From JAJZJT01 sp964610905 (GTDB taxonomy: Bacteria > Actinomycetota > Acidimicrobiia > Acidimicrobiales > RAAP-2): a DNA stretch of 64,000 nt. Positions 34,510-43,497 of the stretch are shown here, piece by piece (position 1 is the stretch's first letter; each line of letters opens with the position of its first letter). The notes under the pieces are model-generated. The model was given only the letters and a program-made list of their open reading frames with translations. It had not been told where the DNA came from and did no database searches. Where the stretch lies: assembly GCA_964610905.1 (NCBI GenBank), contig CAZSYT010000003.1, positions 1 to 64,000 on the forward strand, in the 5' to 3' direction. Both the position numbers and the translations under genes were made by a program.

Positions 34510-34845
34510 CTATGCGCCCGCGTCGGGGCCGGCGGACGGCTCGTCGCCGGTGCCGGCCCCGGCGAGGGCGGCCTCCTCGGCAGCCGCCAGCTCCGACGGG
34601 TCCGGTCGGACGAAGGTCGCCTTGCCGGCGGCGACCTCCTCGAGGGCGATGGACAGCGGCTTGCCCGACACCGAGGCCACCTGCGGTGGCACCACGACGC
34701 CGAGCCCCTCCCCGAGGGAGTTGTAGTAGCTGTTGACCTGGCGTGCACGCCGAGAGGCCAGGGCGACGAGCGTGAACTTGGAGTCCACCTTGTCGAGCAG
34801 GTCCTCGATGGGCGGGTCCATCAGCGTGCTCTCGTGCTCGGCCAT
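34510..34845 (-). CDS. rpoZ: RNA polymerase omega subunit
   Basis: Small RNA polymerase assembly subunit. The 111-aa sequence has IEDLLDKVDSKFTLVALASR and RARQVNSYYN, then PLSIALEEVAAGK, typical of actinobacterial omega, with an acidic alanine-rich tail. ATG 34845 is preceded by GAGAGGA. About 160 bases without a gene separate it from gmk. Confidence 0.95.
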   Translation of the reverse strand: MAEHESTLMDPPIEDLLDKVDSKFTLVALASRRARQVNSYYNSLGEGLGVVVPPQVASVSGKPLSIALEEVAAGKATFVRPDPSELAAAEEAALAGAGTGDEPSAGPDAGA

Positions 34846-35008
34846 CGTGGTCCTCTCGGTCGGGTCTTCTCGGTGCGGCCGTCGCTGCCGGTGCGGTCCG
34901 GTCGCGGTCCCGGTCCTTGGGGCCGGCCCGTCGGTCGTGCCCCCGTGACCCGCCCCTCGCCGGCGTCTCGCGCCGCTCCAGCAAAGCCCGGCGGGGCGAC
35001 GGGACCCG

Positions 35009-35623
35009 TCACTGTCCCGTCGAAGGAGCGGTCCCCTCCGTCGACGGTCCGGTCCCCGGCGGGGCCGTCCCCACCGGGGAGCCCTGCCGACGCCGGCCCT
35101 CCACTATAGCGGCTATCTCGGCGACCGCCCGGTCGAGCTCGTCGTTCACGACCACGACATCCGCCAGCGACCGCCCGACGGCCAGCTCCTCGGCCCCTGC
35201 CGCCAGGCGTCGGGCCACGTGCTCCTCGGGGTCCCCCCGACCGCGCAGACGTACCGCCTGCACCTCGGGCGAGGGCGGGGCGAGGAGCACGAGGAGGGCG
35301 TCCGGCCGCTGTCGGCGCACCTGGGCGGCGCCCTGCACGTCGATCTCGAGCAGGACGTCGCAGCCTGCGGGAGGACGCGGGACGGGCGTGCCGTAGAGGT
35401 TGCCCAGGAACTCGGCCCACTCGATGAACCCGCCGGCTCGGGCGTGCGCCTCGAACGCCTCCCGGGTGACGAAGACGTAGGCGTCGGCGGGCTCCTCGGG
35501 GCGCCGCTGCCGCGTCGTCCACGACCGGCTCAGCCACAGCCGGGGGTCGGCGTCGACCAGTCCGGCCGCGACGGTGCCCTTGCCGGCCCCACCCGGGCCG
35601 AAGAGCACGACGACCAGCGGCAC
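35009..35623 (-). CDS. gmk: guanylate kinase
   Basis: Phosphorylates GMP to GDP. The 204-aa protein has the P-loop FGPGGAGKGTVAAGL at residues 8-22, the GMP-site segment LSRSWTTRQRRPEE and GNLYGTPV. The last 30 residues are a Pro/Ser/Thr-rich tail not needed for the fold. GTG 35623 lies about 40 bases after mihF. Confidence 0.95.
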   Translation of the reverse strand: MPLVVVLFGPGGAGKGTVAAGLVDADPRLWLSRSWTTRQRRPEEPADAYVFVTREAFEAHARAGGFIEWAEFLGNLYGTPVPRPPAGCDVLLEIDVQGAAQVRRQRPDALLVLLAPPSPEVQAVRLRGRGDPEEHVARRLAAGAEELAVGRSLADVVVVNDELDRAVAEIAAIVEGRRRQGSPVGTAPPGTGPSTEGTAPSTGQ

Positions 35624-35661
35624 TCGCCCCGTGCCACCGTCCCCGGGGGACGGCGGGGCGC

Positions 35662-35979
35662 TCAGCGCGCGGTCTCGCGCAGGAGCGCCTCGCGCTGGTT
35701 GCTCCCGAGCCCCTGCAACCGCCGGCTCTCGCTGATGCCCACCGTCTCCATCATCCGGCGAGCCTTCACCTTGCCCAGCCCGGGCAGCGACTCGAGCACC
35801 GAGAGCACCTTCATCTTGCCCACCGCGTCGTTCTCGTCGGCGGCGGCCAGCAGCTCGGCCAAGGTCATCGAGCCCAGTTTGAGCTTCTCCTTGACCTCGG
35901 CCCGCTCCCGGCGGACCAGCGCCGCCTTCGCCAGGGCGGCTTGACGTTGCTCGGGCGTGAGTGCAGGAGGCTGCGACAT
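35662..35979 (-). CDS. mihF: integration host factor, actinobacterial type (MihF)
   Basis: Nucleoid-associated DNA-binding protein of actinobacteria, unrelated to proteobacterial IHF. The 105-aa product has the helical N-terminus LTPEQRQAALAKAALVRRER and the DNA-binding LPGLGKVKARRMMETVGI, SRRLQGLGSNQREALL. ATG 35979 is 7 bases after a TATCGT -10, so the mRNA is probably leaderless. It heads the mihF-gmk-rpoZ-coaBC-metK-priA run. Confidence 0.95.
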   Translation of the reverse strand: MSQPPALTPEQRQAALAKAALVRRERAEVKEKLKLGSMTLAELLAAADENDAVGKMKVLSVLESLPGLGKVKARRMMETVGISESRRLQGLGSNQREALLRETAR

Positions 35980-35986
35980 GGGCGCG

Positions 35987-35992
35987 ACGATA
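35987..35992 (-). promoter_or_regulatory. -10 element of mihF
   Basis: TATCGT on the minus strand, 7 bases before the mihF ATG, predicting transcription from the start codon itself. No strong -35. Confidence 0.45.
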
Positions 35993-36064
35993 GCGCCTCT
36001 TTCACCTCGAAGCAGGACCTTCGCCATCGCGTCCGACGACGCCCGCGCAGCGCTGCCCAGGTCC

Positions 36065-36093
36065 TTGACACCCGGGCCGGCCGCGCGTTAAAA
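36065..36093 (+). promoter_or_regulatory. lipase promoter
   Basis: Perfect -35 TTGACA (36065-36070), then 16-17 bases and a GTTAAAA stretch (36087-36093) as a weak -10. The transcript would have a leader of about 50 bases before ATG 36148. Confidence 0.55.
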
Positions 36094-36147
36094 GGGCGCC
36101 ACGGCCGCCGGAGGGCGGAGGCGGGAGCTCCTGTTCGGGGGGGAGAC

Positions 36148-37098
36148 ATGCGGACCGTCGTGAGGCGCCTGCTCGGCGTCGTCGTACCCGTGGGGGTCGC
36201 ACTGGCGTGCGTCCTGGCGGTCGTGGCACCGGCGGCGCCGGCATCGGCGGCGCCGTCGCTGCCCGGGGAGGCCTCGACGTTCCTCGGCTCGACGCTGTTC
36301 TGGAACTGGTATGCGTCGCCCGCCGGCGCCAACACCGGGTGCGTCCCCTCGGCCAGGCACCCGTACCCGGTCGTGCTCTCCGAGGGCACCTTCGGCAACA
36401 TGTACAACAGCTTCGGGGCGCTGTCGCCCTACCTCGCCGGACAGGGCTACTGCGTCTACGCCTTCAACTACGGCCAGACCATCGCCCCGTCGATGTTCGA
36501 CGCCATGGGCAACATCGCCGGCTCCGCCGCCCAGCTCGGCTCGTTCGTGCGTCGCGTGCTCGCGAGGACCGGAGCGCAGAAGGTCGACATCGTCGGCTGG
36601 TCCCAGGGCGGCATGATGCCCCGCTACTACATCGACGACCTGGGCGGCGCCCCGTTCGTGCACGAGCTCGTGGCCCTCGCCCCCTCCAACCACGGGACGA
36701 CGCTCGACGGCATCCAGCAGCTCGTCGACTCGTTCGGTGCCGCCGGCGTCTTCACGTCCCTGCTCTCGCCGTGGTGCGAGGCGTGCGTGCAGCAGCTGCA
36801 GGGCTCGTCGTTCCTCGATGCCCTGAACGCCGGCGGGGGCACCGAGCCCGACGTCCACTACGTGGTCATCGAGACCCGCTACGACGAGGTCGTGACGCCG
36901 TACACCAACGCCTTCCTGTCGGGGCCGAACGTGCAGGACGTCCTCCTCCAGGACCAGTGCCCGCAGGACCACAGCGACCACCTCTCGATCCCGTACGACT
37001 CGAACGCCCTCCAGGACGTCGCGAACGCCCTCGGTCCGGACGACCCGTCGTTCGTGCCGTCGTGCGCCTCGGTGGGCCCGCTGTTCGGCAACGTCTGA
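36148..37098 (+). CDS. secreted lipase (class 2 / EstA-like alpha-beta hydrolase)
   Basis: Exported esterase of 316 aa. A Sec-type signal peptide spans about residues 1-31 (charged MRTVVRRLL, hydrophobic core, ASA cleavage site). The mature part has the oxyanion-side YPVVLSEGTFGNMYNSF, nucleophile Ser152 in GWSQGGMMPRYY, and a late aspartate/histidine region around VIETRYDEVVTPY and DHSDHLSIP. These features match secreted class 2 lipases; substrate chain length cannot be told. ATG 36148 follows GGGGGGGAG. It stands alone on the plus strand between mihF and pyrF. Confidence 0.9.
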   Translation: MRTVVRRLLGVVVPVGVALACVLAVVAPAAPASAAPSLPGEASTFLGSTLFWNWYASPAGANTGCVPSARHPYPVVLSEGTFGNMYNSFGALSPYLAGQGYCVYAFNYGQTIAPSMFDAMGNIAGSAAQLGSFVRRVLARTGAQKVDIVGWSQGGMMPRYYIDDLGGAPFVHELVALAPSNHGTTLDGIQQLVDSFGAAGVFTSLLSPWCEACVQQLQGSSFLDALNAGGGTEPDVHYVVIETRYDEVVTPYTNAFLSGPNVQDVLLQDQCPQDHSDHLSIPYDSNALQDVANALGPDDPSFVPSCASVGPLFGNV

Positions 37099-37158
37099 CC
37101 GGACCGCACCCGTCGGCCCCGGCGGGAACGTGCCCCAGGCGGTCCCACACGCCCGGTT

Positions 37159-37185
37159 GCCGCCCCACCAGCCTGCGGGGGCGGC
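37159..37185. terminator. hairpin between convergent lipase and pyrF
   Basis: GCCGCCCC (37159-37166), 11-base loop, GGGGCGGC (37178-37185): a strong GC stem immediately beside the pyrF stop and 60 bases after the lipase stop. There is no T-tract, so a bidirectional terminator is likely from position but not certain. Confidence 0.5.
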
Positions 37186-38079
37186 TCAGCCGTCGGCGAG
37201 GGCGGCGACGAGCAGCTGCTGCTCGGCCGCGGCGGCAGCCCGCAGCCGCCGGGCGTCCGGCCCCGCCGCCAGGATGGCGCGCGAGACGCTCGGGAGGACG
37301 GTGCCGGTCGGACAGCCGGCGACGAGACGGGCGACCGATGCGGCCGTCGCCCCTTGCGCTCCGATCCCCGGCAGCAGCAGGACGCCGCCCACGGTGGCGA
37401 GGTCGAAGCCCGAGGGCTCGAGCGTGGCCCCGACCACGGCGCCCAGCGTGCCCGGCAGGTAGCGGCCGCTCGCGTTGGCCTCGGCCACGGCGGCCAGCAC
37501 GGCGTCGCCGACCGGCACCCCGCCCGGCACCGTCGCCGACTGCACCTCGGCGCCTTCGGGGTTCGAGCTCCGGGCCACGACGATGACCCCTCTCCCCGTG
37601 GCGCTGGCCCGGGCGAAGAGGGGCTCGAGCGACCCCATGCCCAGGTAGGCCACCGCGGTCACCGCGTCGACGGCGAGCGGGCTCGCCGCGTCGAGCCACG
37701 CCGACGCGTAGGCCTCGGCGGTCGAGCCGATGTCGCCGCGCTTGGCGTCGGCCACCACGACCATGCCGGCCTGGCGGGCTGCCGCGACCACTGCCTCGAG
37801 CGCGCGGTACCCGGCCGAACCGTGGCGCTCGAAGAAGGCCACTTGCGGCTTGACGACGGCGACGGCGCCGGCGACGGCCTCGACGACCCGGAGCCCGAAC
37901 GACTCGAGCCCGGGCCCGTCGTCGGCGAGCCCCCACTGCGCGAGCAGCGACGGCGACGGGTCGATCCCGACGCACAGCGGTCCGGCCGCCGCCACGAGGC
38001 CCGCCACGCGGGCGGCGAACCCGACCGTCGCACCCCCGACCGGCGCCGGCGGAGCCGCACGATGCCCCTGGTCAGCCAT
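37186..38079 (-). CDS. pyrF: orotidine 5'-phosphate decarboxylase (PyrF type 2)
   Basis: Last step to UMP. The 297-aa protein is the longer actinobacterial form, with LCVGIDPSPSLLAQWG, KPQVAFFERHGSAGY and the catalytic DAKRGDIGSTA. ATG 38079 overlaps the end of pyrD by 8 bases. It ends the pyrimidine operon and is followed by a hairpin. Confidence 0.95.
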   Translation of the reverse strand: MADQGHRAAPPAPVGGATVGFAARVAGLVAAAGPLCVGIDPSPSLLAQWGLADDGPGLESFGLRVVEAVAGAVAVVKPQVAFFERHGSAGYRALEAVVAAARQAGMVVVADAKRGDIGSTAEAYASAWLDAASPLAVDAVTAVAYLGMGSLEPLFARASATGRGVIVVARSSNPEGAEVQSATVPGGVPVGDAVLAAVAEANASGRYLPGTLGAVVGATLEPSGFDLATVGGVLLLPGIGAQGATAASVARLVAGCPTGTVLPSVSRAILAAGPDARRLRAAAAAEQQLLVAALADG

Positions 38080-39070
38080 GGGCCACCCCTTGCACCTCGG
38101 CGAGCGAGCGCACGCCTTCGGCACGGCACCAGCGCTCGAGGGCGCTGACGAGCCGTCCCGTGGCCCGCGGGTCGCGCAGGGTCGCCGTGCCCACCCCGAC
38201 GGCGTCGGCGCCGGCCATCAGGAGCTCGAGCGCACCGACGACGTCGGTGACTCCCCCCACGCCGACGATGCCGGCGCGGGGGAAGGCGGCGCGTACGTCG
38301 AAGACGGACCGGACGGCGACCGGGAGCACGGCGGGCCCCGACAGGCCCCCTCCCGCCGCGCCGGACCCGAGGGCGACCCGGCGCCGACCGACGTCGACCG
38401 ACAGGCCGAGGACGGTGTTGACGAGGGTGACGGCTTCGGCGCCGGCGCCGTAGGCGGCGGCGGCGACCTCGACGAGGTCGGCCACGTTGGGGCTGAGCTT
38501 CGCCCACCGCGGCAACGCCGGGCAGCCGGTCCCCACCGCGGCGACGGCCTCGGCGGTCGCCGACGGCGAGTGGGCGAACATGCGCCGGCGGTCCTCGACG
38601 TTCGGACAGCTGACGTTGACCTCGACGGCGACCACCGTCCCCGGTCCCCGGACGCCGGCCAACCCGTCCGTCAGCCGGCGTGCGACGGTCTCGAACTCGC
38701 CGACGCTGCGCCCCCACACGCTGACGACCACCCGCGCCCCGCTGGCCAGCAGTCGTCCGAGGTCGTCACGCAGCCAGGCGTCGATGCCCGGCCCCTGCAG
38801 CCCCACGCTGTTGAGCATCCCTCCGGGGGTCTCGCGCACCCTCGGCGCCGGGTTGCCGGCCCACGGCTCGGCGGCCAGCGACTTCACCACGAGGGCACCC
38901 AGCCGTCCGAGCGGCACGTAGGCGTCGAGCTCGTCGGCGTGGCCGGCCGTGCCCGAGGCAGCGACCACGGGGTTGGGCAGGGCGAGCGAGCCGACCGACA
39001 CCGACAGGTCGACGTCTCCCACCGTCACGGCGCGCCACGCCCGCCGCCACCGGGTAGCGACCCCGCTCAC
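38072..39070 (-). CDS. pyrD: dihydroorotate dehydrogenase, class 1
   Basis: FMN enzyme oxidising dihydroorotate to orotate. The 332-aa product has NPVVAASGTAGHADEL, NSVGLQGPG and the catalytic cysteine in VEVNVSCPNVE, typical of soluble class 1 enzymes with Cys as the base. The partner electron-transfer gene pyrK normally found with class 1B enzymes is absent here. GTG 39070 is 6 bases from the carB stop. Confidence 0.93.
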   Translation of the reverse strand: MSGVATRWRRAWRAVTVGDVDLSVSVGSLALPNPVVAASGTAGHADELDAYVPLGRLGALVVKSLAAEPWAGNPAPRVRETPGGMLNSVGLQGPGIDAWLRDDLGRLLASGARVVVSVWGRSVGEFETVARRLTDGLAGVRGPGTVVAVEVNVSCPNVEDRRRMFAHSPSATAEAVAAVGTGCPALPRWAKLSPNVADLVEVAAAAYGAGAEAVTLVNTVLGLSVDVGRRRVALGSGAAGGGLSGPAVLPVAVRSVFDVRAAFPRAGIVGVGGVTDVVGALELLMAGADAVGVGTATLRDPRATGRLVSALERWCRAEGVRSLAEVQGVAHG

Positions 39071-39076
39071 CGGACC

Positions 39077-42000
39077 TCAGCGGGCATGGTGCTCCTGCAA
39101 CGAGCGCACGGCGAGTGGGTGCTCCCGCCCGTCCGCGATGCCGGCCGCCGCGGCCCGGGCCGCGGGAAGCGTCGTGAGGCACGGGACCTGGTTCGCGAGG
39201 GCGGCGGCCCGGATGTGCAGACCGTCGGCCCGAGGCCCCCGACCCCGTGGCGTGTTGACCACCAGCTGCACCTTGCCCGAGGCGATGAGCTCGACGGCGT
39301 CGGCTCCCGAGGGGTCCCCCACCTTCGCGACAACCGTCTCGACGGCCAGCCCCGCGCCCTCGAGCATCGCCGCCGTGCCCGCCGTCGCCGCCAGGGAGAA
39401 CCCGAGCTCGGCGAAGCGTCGTGCCACCCCCAGGCCCGCCGACTTGTCGCGATCGGCGAGCGACAGGAACACGGTGCCGTCGTCGGGAAGCCCGCTGCCC
39501 GCCGCCAGCTGGCTCTTGGCGAAGGCCAGCCCGAAGGTCCGGTCGATGCCCATCACCTCGCCGGTCGAGCGCATCTCGGGGCCGAGCAGGGTGTCGACCC
39601 CGGGGAACCGGTTGAAGGGCAGCACCGCCTCCTTGACGGCCACGTGACCGGTGACCGGCGGCTGGAGCAGCCCCTCGGCCCGAAGCTCGTCGAGGGTGGC
39701 GCCGACCATGACCCGGGCCGCCACCATGGCCACGGGCACGCCGGTGGCCTTGGCCACGAACGGCACCGTCCGGCTGGCCCGGGGGTTGGCCTCGAGGACG
39801 TAGACGCGGTCGTCCTTCACGGCGAACTGGACGTTCAAGAGCCCCCGCACCTGCAACGCCTCGGCGATCGCCCGGACGTGGCCCTCGATGGCGGCGACCA
39901 CGTCGTCGGAGAGGGTCTGGGGCGGCAGGGCGCACGCCGAGTCGCCCGAGTGGACCCCGGCCTCCTCGACGTGCTCCATCACCCCGCAGACGAGCACGGC
40001 ACCGGTGACGTCACGGACGGCGTCGACGTCCACCTCCACGGCGTCCTCGAGGAACCGGTCGACGAGCACCGGCCGTTCGGCCGTCACCCCGCCCTCGCGG
40101 CCGAGCGCACCGCCGGCCGCCGTCATGGCCTCCACGGCCGCCACCAGGCGCTCGTCGTCGTAGACGATCTCCATCGCCCGTCCCCCGAGCACGTAGGAGG
40201 GGCGGACGAGCACCGGGTAGCCGACCTCGGCGGCGACCGAGCGTGCCCCTTCGGGCGTGGTCGCCGTGCCGCCGGGGGGCTGGGGGATGCCGAGGCGCCG
40301 GCACAGGTCGTTCCACTGCTCGCGGTCCTCGGCCACGTCGATCGAGCGCGGTGACGTGCCGAGCACGAGCTCCTCGGGGATGCCCCCGGCCAGCTTGAGG
40401 GGTGTCTGGCCGCCCAGGCTGACGATCACGCCCACCAGCCGGCCGCCCCCGCTCGAGGCGCGTGCCTCGGCGTCGAGCACGTTGGCCAGGTCCTCGCCCG
40501 TCAACGGCTCGAAGTAGAGCCGGTCCGAGGTGTCGTAGTCGGTCGAGACGGTCTCCGGGTTGCAGTTGACCATCACCGTCTCGTACCCGGCCGCCCGCAG
40601 GGCCAGCGAGGCGTGGACGCAGCAGTAGTCGAACTCGATGCCCTGCCCGATCCGGTTCGGCCCGGACCCGAGGATCACCACCCGGGGCCGGCTGGACGGG
40701 CGCACCTCGTCCTCGTCCTCGGTCGTCGCGTAGTGGTAGGGCGTGTGCGCCTCGAACTCGGCTGCACAGGTGTCCACCGTCTTGAACGTGGCCTCGACGC
40801 CGGCGGCCCGGCGCGCCCGGCGCACGTCGGCGGTCGTCACCCCGGCGCCGAAGCAGTGGGCGAGCTGGTCGTCCGAGAACCCCAGGCGCTTGAGCCGGCG
40901 CCAGGCCCGGCGGTCGAGGTCGTCCGGCCCCACCCCCAGGGCCACCTGCAGGCCGAGGGCCATGCGCTCGTCGCTCACCGCGGCGACCTGGCCGACGAAC
41001 CACGGGTCGATGCCGGTGGCCGCGGCCACCTGCTCGACCGGCACGCCCCGGCGCAGGAGGGACTCGACGGCGAAGATGCGCTCGGGGGTGGCCACCCGCA
41101 CCTGCTCGAGGAGCTCGCCCACCGGCACGGCGTCGAGGACGACCTCGGCGGGATCGGCGTTGAGGCCGGCTCGGCCCTGCTCGAGCGAGCGGAGCGCCTT
41201 CTGGAGGGACTCGGGGAAGGTGCGGCCGATGGCCATCACCTCCCCCACCGACTGCATGCGGGTGCCCAGCACGCCCGGGGCGCCGGGGAGCTTCTCGAAC
41301 GCCCAGCGCGGCACCTTGGTGACGACGTAGTCGATCGTCGGCTCGAAGGACGCCGGCGTGGCACCGGTGATGTCGTTGGTCACCTCGTCGAGCCGGTAGC
41401 CGACGGCGAGCCGGGCGGCGATCTTGGCGATGGGGAAGCCCGTTGCCTTGGAGGCGAGCGCCGAGGAGCGCGACACCCGGGGGTTCATCTCGATCACGAG
41501 CTGCTCCCCCGTGGCGGGGTCGACGGCGAACTGCACGTTCGACCCGCCCGTCTCGACCCCGACCCGTCGGATACAGGCGAAGGCGGCGTCGCGCATCTCC
41601 TGGTACTCGACGTCGGTGAGCGTCTGGGCGGGGGCGACCGTGATCGAGTCGCCGGTGTGGACGCCCATCGGGTCGACGTTCTCTATGGAGCAGACGACCA
41701 CGCAGTTGTCCGCCCGGTCCCGCATGACCTCGAGCTCGAACTCCTTCTGTCCGGCGATCGACCGCTCGACGAGGACCTCGCCGATCGGCGAGGCGGCGAG
41801 GCCCTCTGCGGCGAGCCGGGCGAGCGAGGCAGCGTCGGAGGCGATCCCCGTGCCGGCGCCGCCGAGGATGTAGCTCGGCCGGACCATGATGGGGAAGCCG
41901 ATCTCGGCCCCGATGGCCATCGCCTCGTCGAGGGAGTGGGCGAACCCCGACCGAGGGACGGCGAGCCCGATCTCCTCCATGGCGGCCTTGAACCGCTCGC

Positions 42001-42385
42001 GGTCCTCGGCGGTGGCGATGGCCTCGGCGTTGGCCCCGATGACCTCGACCCCGAACGCCTCGAGCACCCCGCGCTCGACGAGCGACATGGTGAGGTTGAG
42101 GGCGGTCTGGCCGCCGAGCGTCGGCAGGAGCGCGTCGGGACGCTCGCGGTCGATGATCGCCGCGAGGACGTCGGCGTCGAGCGGCTCGACGTAGGTCCGG
42201 TCGGCCGTCGCCGGGTCGGTCATGATCGTGGCGGGGTTCGAGTTGGCCAGGACCACCCGGAACCCCTCGGCAGCGAGCACCCGGCACGCCTGGGTGCCCG
42301 AGTAGTCGAACTCGCAGGCTTGCCCGATCACGATGGGCCCCGAGCCGATGACGAGGATGGACTCGATGTCGGTGCGCCGTGGCAT
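39077..42385 (-). CDS. carB: carbamoyl-phosphate synthase large subunit
   Basis: ATP-dependent synthesis of carbamoyl phosphate from bicarbonate and ammonia. The 1102-aa chain has two homologous halves, each with an ATP-grasp domain: the first starts VIGSGPIVIGQACEFDYSG, the second VILGSGPNRIGQGIEFDYCC near residue 560. A C-terminal MGS-type allosteric domain begins at about 950. The ATG overlaps the carA stop by one base (TGATG). Supplies both the pyrimidine and the arginine operons. Confidence 0.98.
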   Translation of the reverse strand: MPRRTDIESILVIGSGPIVIGQACEFDYSGTQACRVLAAEGFRVVLANSNPATIMTDPATADRTYVEPLDADVLAAIIDRERPDALLPTLGGQTALNLTMSLVERGVLEAFGVEVIGANAEAIATAEDRERFKAAMEEIGLAVPRSGFAHSLDEAMAIGAEIGFPIMVRPSYILGGAGTGIASDAASLARLAAEGLAASPIGEVLVERSIAGQKEFELEVMRDRADNCVVVCSIENVDPMGVHTGDSITVAPAQTLTDVEYQEMRDAAFACIRRVGVETGGSNVQFAVDPATGEQLVIEMNPRVSRSSALASKATGFPIAKIAARLAVGYRLDEVTNDITGATPASFEPTIDYVVTKVPRWAFEKLPGAPGVLGTRMQSVGEVMAIGRTFPESLQKALRSLEQGRAGLNADPAEVVLDAVPVGELLEQVRVATPERIFAVESLLRRGVPVEQVAAATGIDPWFVGQVAAVSDERMALGLQVALGVGPDDLDRRAWRRLKRLGFSDDQLAHCFGAGVTTADVRRARRAAGVEATFKTVDTCAAEFEAHTPYHYATTEDEDEVRPSSRPRVVILGSGPNRIGQGIEFDYCCVHASLALRAAGYETVMVNCNPETVSTDYDTSDRLYFEPLTGEDLANVLDAEARASSGGGRLVGVIVSLGGQTPLKLAGGIPEELVLGTSPRSIDVAEDREQWNDLCRRLGIPQPPGGTATTPEGARSVAAEVGYPVLVRPSYVLGGRAMEIVYDDERLVAAVEAMTAAGGALGREGGVTAERPVLVDRFLEDAVEVDVDAVRDVTGAVLVCGVMEHVEEAGVHSGDSACALPPQTLSDDVVAAIEGHVRAIAEALQVRGLLNVQFAVKDDRVYVLEANPRASRTVPFVAKATGVPVAMVAARVMVGATLDELRAEGLLQPPVTGHVAVKEAVLPFNRFPGVDTLLGPEMRSTGEVMGIDRTFGLAFAKSQLAAGSGLPDDGTVFLSLADRDKSAGLGVARRFAELGFSLAATAGTAAMLEGAGLAVETVVAKVGDPSGADAVELIASGKVQLVVNTPRGRGPRADGLHIRAAALANQVPCLTTLPAARAAAAGIADGREHPLAVRSLQEHHAR

Positions 42386-43497
42386 CAGGGTCTCCCTGCG
42401 GCCGAGCGCTCCATGGCCCGGACGAACTCGTCGAAGAGGTAGCGGGCGTCGTGGGGCCCCGGGGCCGCCTCGGGGTGGTACTGCACCGAGAACGCCGGGA
42501 CGTCACGGCACGCCAGGCCCTCGACCACCCCGTCGTTCAGGTTGACGTGGGTGACCTCGGCCGTGGGCACCGACTCCGCCACGACCGCGTAGTTGTGGTT
42601 CTGCGACGTGATCTCGACCCGGCCGGTCCGCAGGTCCTTCACCGGGTGGTTGCCCCCGTGGTGCCCGAAGGGCAGCTTGAAGGTCGTCCCCCCGAGCGCG
42701 GTGGCGAGGAGCTGGTGCCCCAGGCAGATCCCGAACACCGGCACTCGCCCGACGGCGAGCAGTGCCGCCACCTCCGCCGTCGGGCCGGGGAGGGCGGCGG
42801 GGTCCCCCGGGCCGTTGGAGAGGAAGACGCCGTGGGGTTCGAGGTCGAGGACGTGCTCGGCCGGCGTGGAGGCGGGGACCACCGTCACGGTGGCCAGGGC
42901 GGCCAGGCGCCTGACCATCGTCTCCTTGATCCCGAAGTCGTAGGCAACGACGCGCCACGGGCCGTCGCCCCGGGTGACCGGCCCGTCGAGGGTCACCTCG
43001 GAGACGAGGTCCCTCCCGTCGGTGGGCGCCGCCCGACGCGCCGCCTCGGCGACCGCCTGCTCGCCGGCCGTCCCGAAGGCGCACGGCATGGCGCCGGCGT
43101 CGCGGAGGTGACGGGTGAGCCGCCGGGTGTCGACCCCGGTGATGCCGGGCACGCCGTGGTCCACGAGGAACTGCTCGAGGTCTCCCCGGGCGCGCCAGTT
43201 GCTCGCCGCCTCGGTGAGCTCGCGGACCACCACCCCCCGGCACGCCGGCCGGCTCGACTCGTCGTCGTCGGGGTTCACGCCGTAGTTGCCGATGTGGGTG
43301 GCCGTGAAGACGATCACCTGCCCCGCGTAGGACGGGTCCGTCACCACCTCCTGGTACCCGCTCAGGACGGTGTTGAACACGGCCTCGCCCTCGGTGACCC
43401 CTCCGGGTGCGTCGGCGCCGATCGCCTCGCCCTCGAAGATCGTGCCGTCCGCCAGCACCAGGCAGGCCTCGGGCCGGAGACGGCGGCGACGGCTCAC
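42385..43497 (-). CDS. carA: carbamoyl-phosphate synthase small (glutaminase) subunit
   Basis: Class I glutamine amidotransferase subunit, 370 aa. The N-terminal domain starts ACLVLADGTIFEGEAIGA; the glutaminase domain has the catalytic cysteine in GICLGHQLLA and the histidine/glutamate pair in VQYHPEAAPGP. GTG 43497 overlaps the pyrC stop by 4 bases. The longer upstream frame is a pyrC shadow. Confidence 0.97.
   Translation of the reverse strand: MSRRRRLRPEACLVLADGTIFEGEAIGADAPGGVTEGEAVFNTVLSGYQEVVTDPSYAGQVIVFTATHIGNYGVNPDDDESSRPACRGVVVRELTEAASNWRARGDLEQFLVDHGVPGITGVDTRRLTRHLRDAGAMPCAFGTAGEQAVAEAARRAAPTDGRDLVSEVTLDGPVTRGDGPWRVVAYDFGIKETMVRRLAALATVTVVPASTPAEHVLDLEPHGVFLSNGPGDPAALPGPTAEVAALLAVGRVPVFGICLGHQLLATALGGTTFKLPFGHHGGNHPVKDLRTGRVEITSQNHNYAVVAESVPTAEVTHVNLNDGVVEGLACRDVPAFSVQYHPEAAPGPHDARYLFDEFVRAMERSAAGRP

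Noticed and set aside
39888..42442. Long plus-strand frames opposite carB (for example 40613-42442)
   Set aside because: carB is unmistakable on the other strand; the antisense frames have no recognisable domain.
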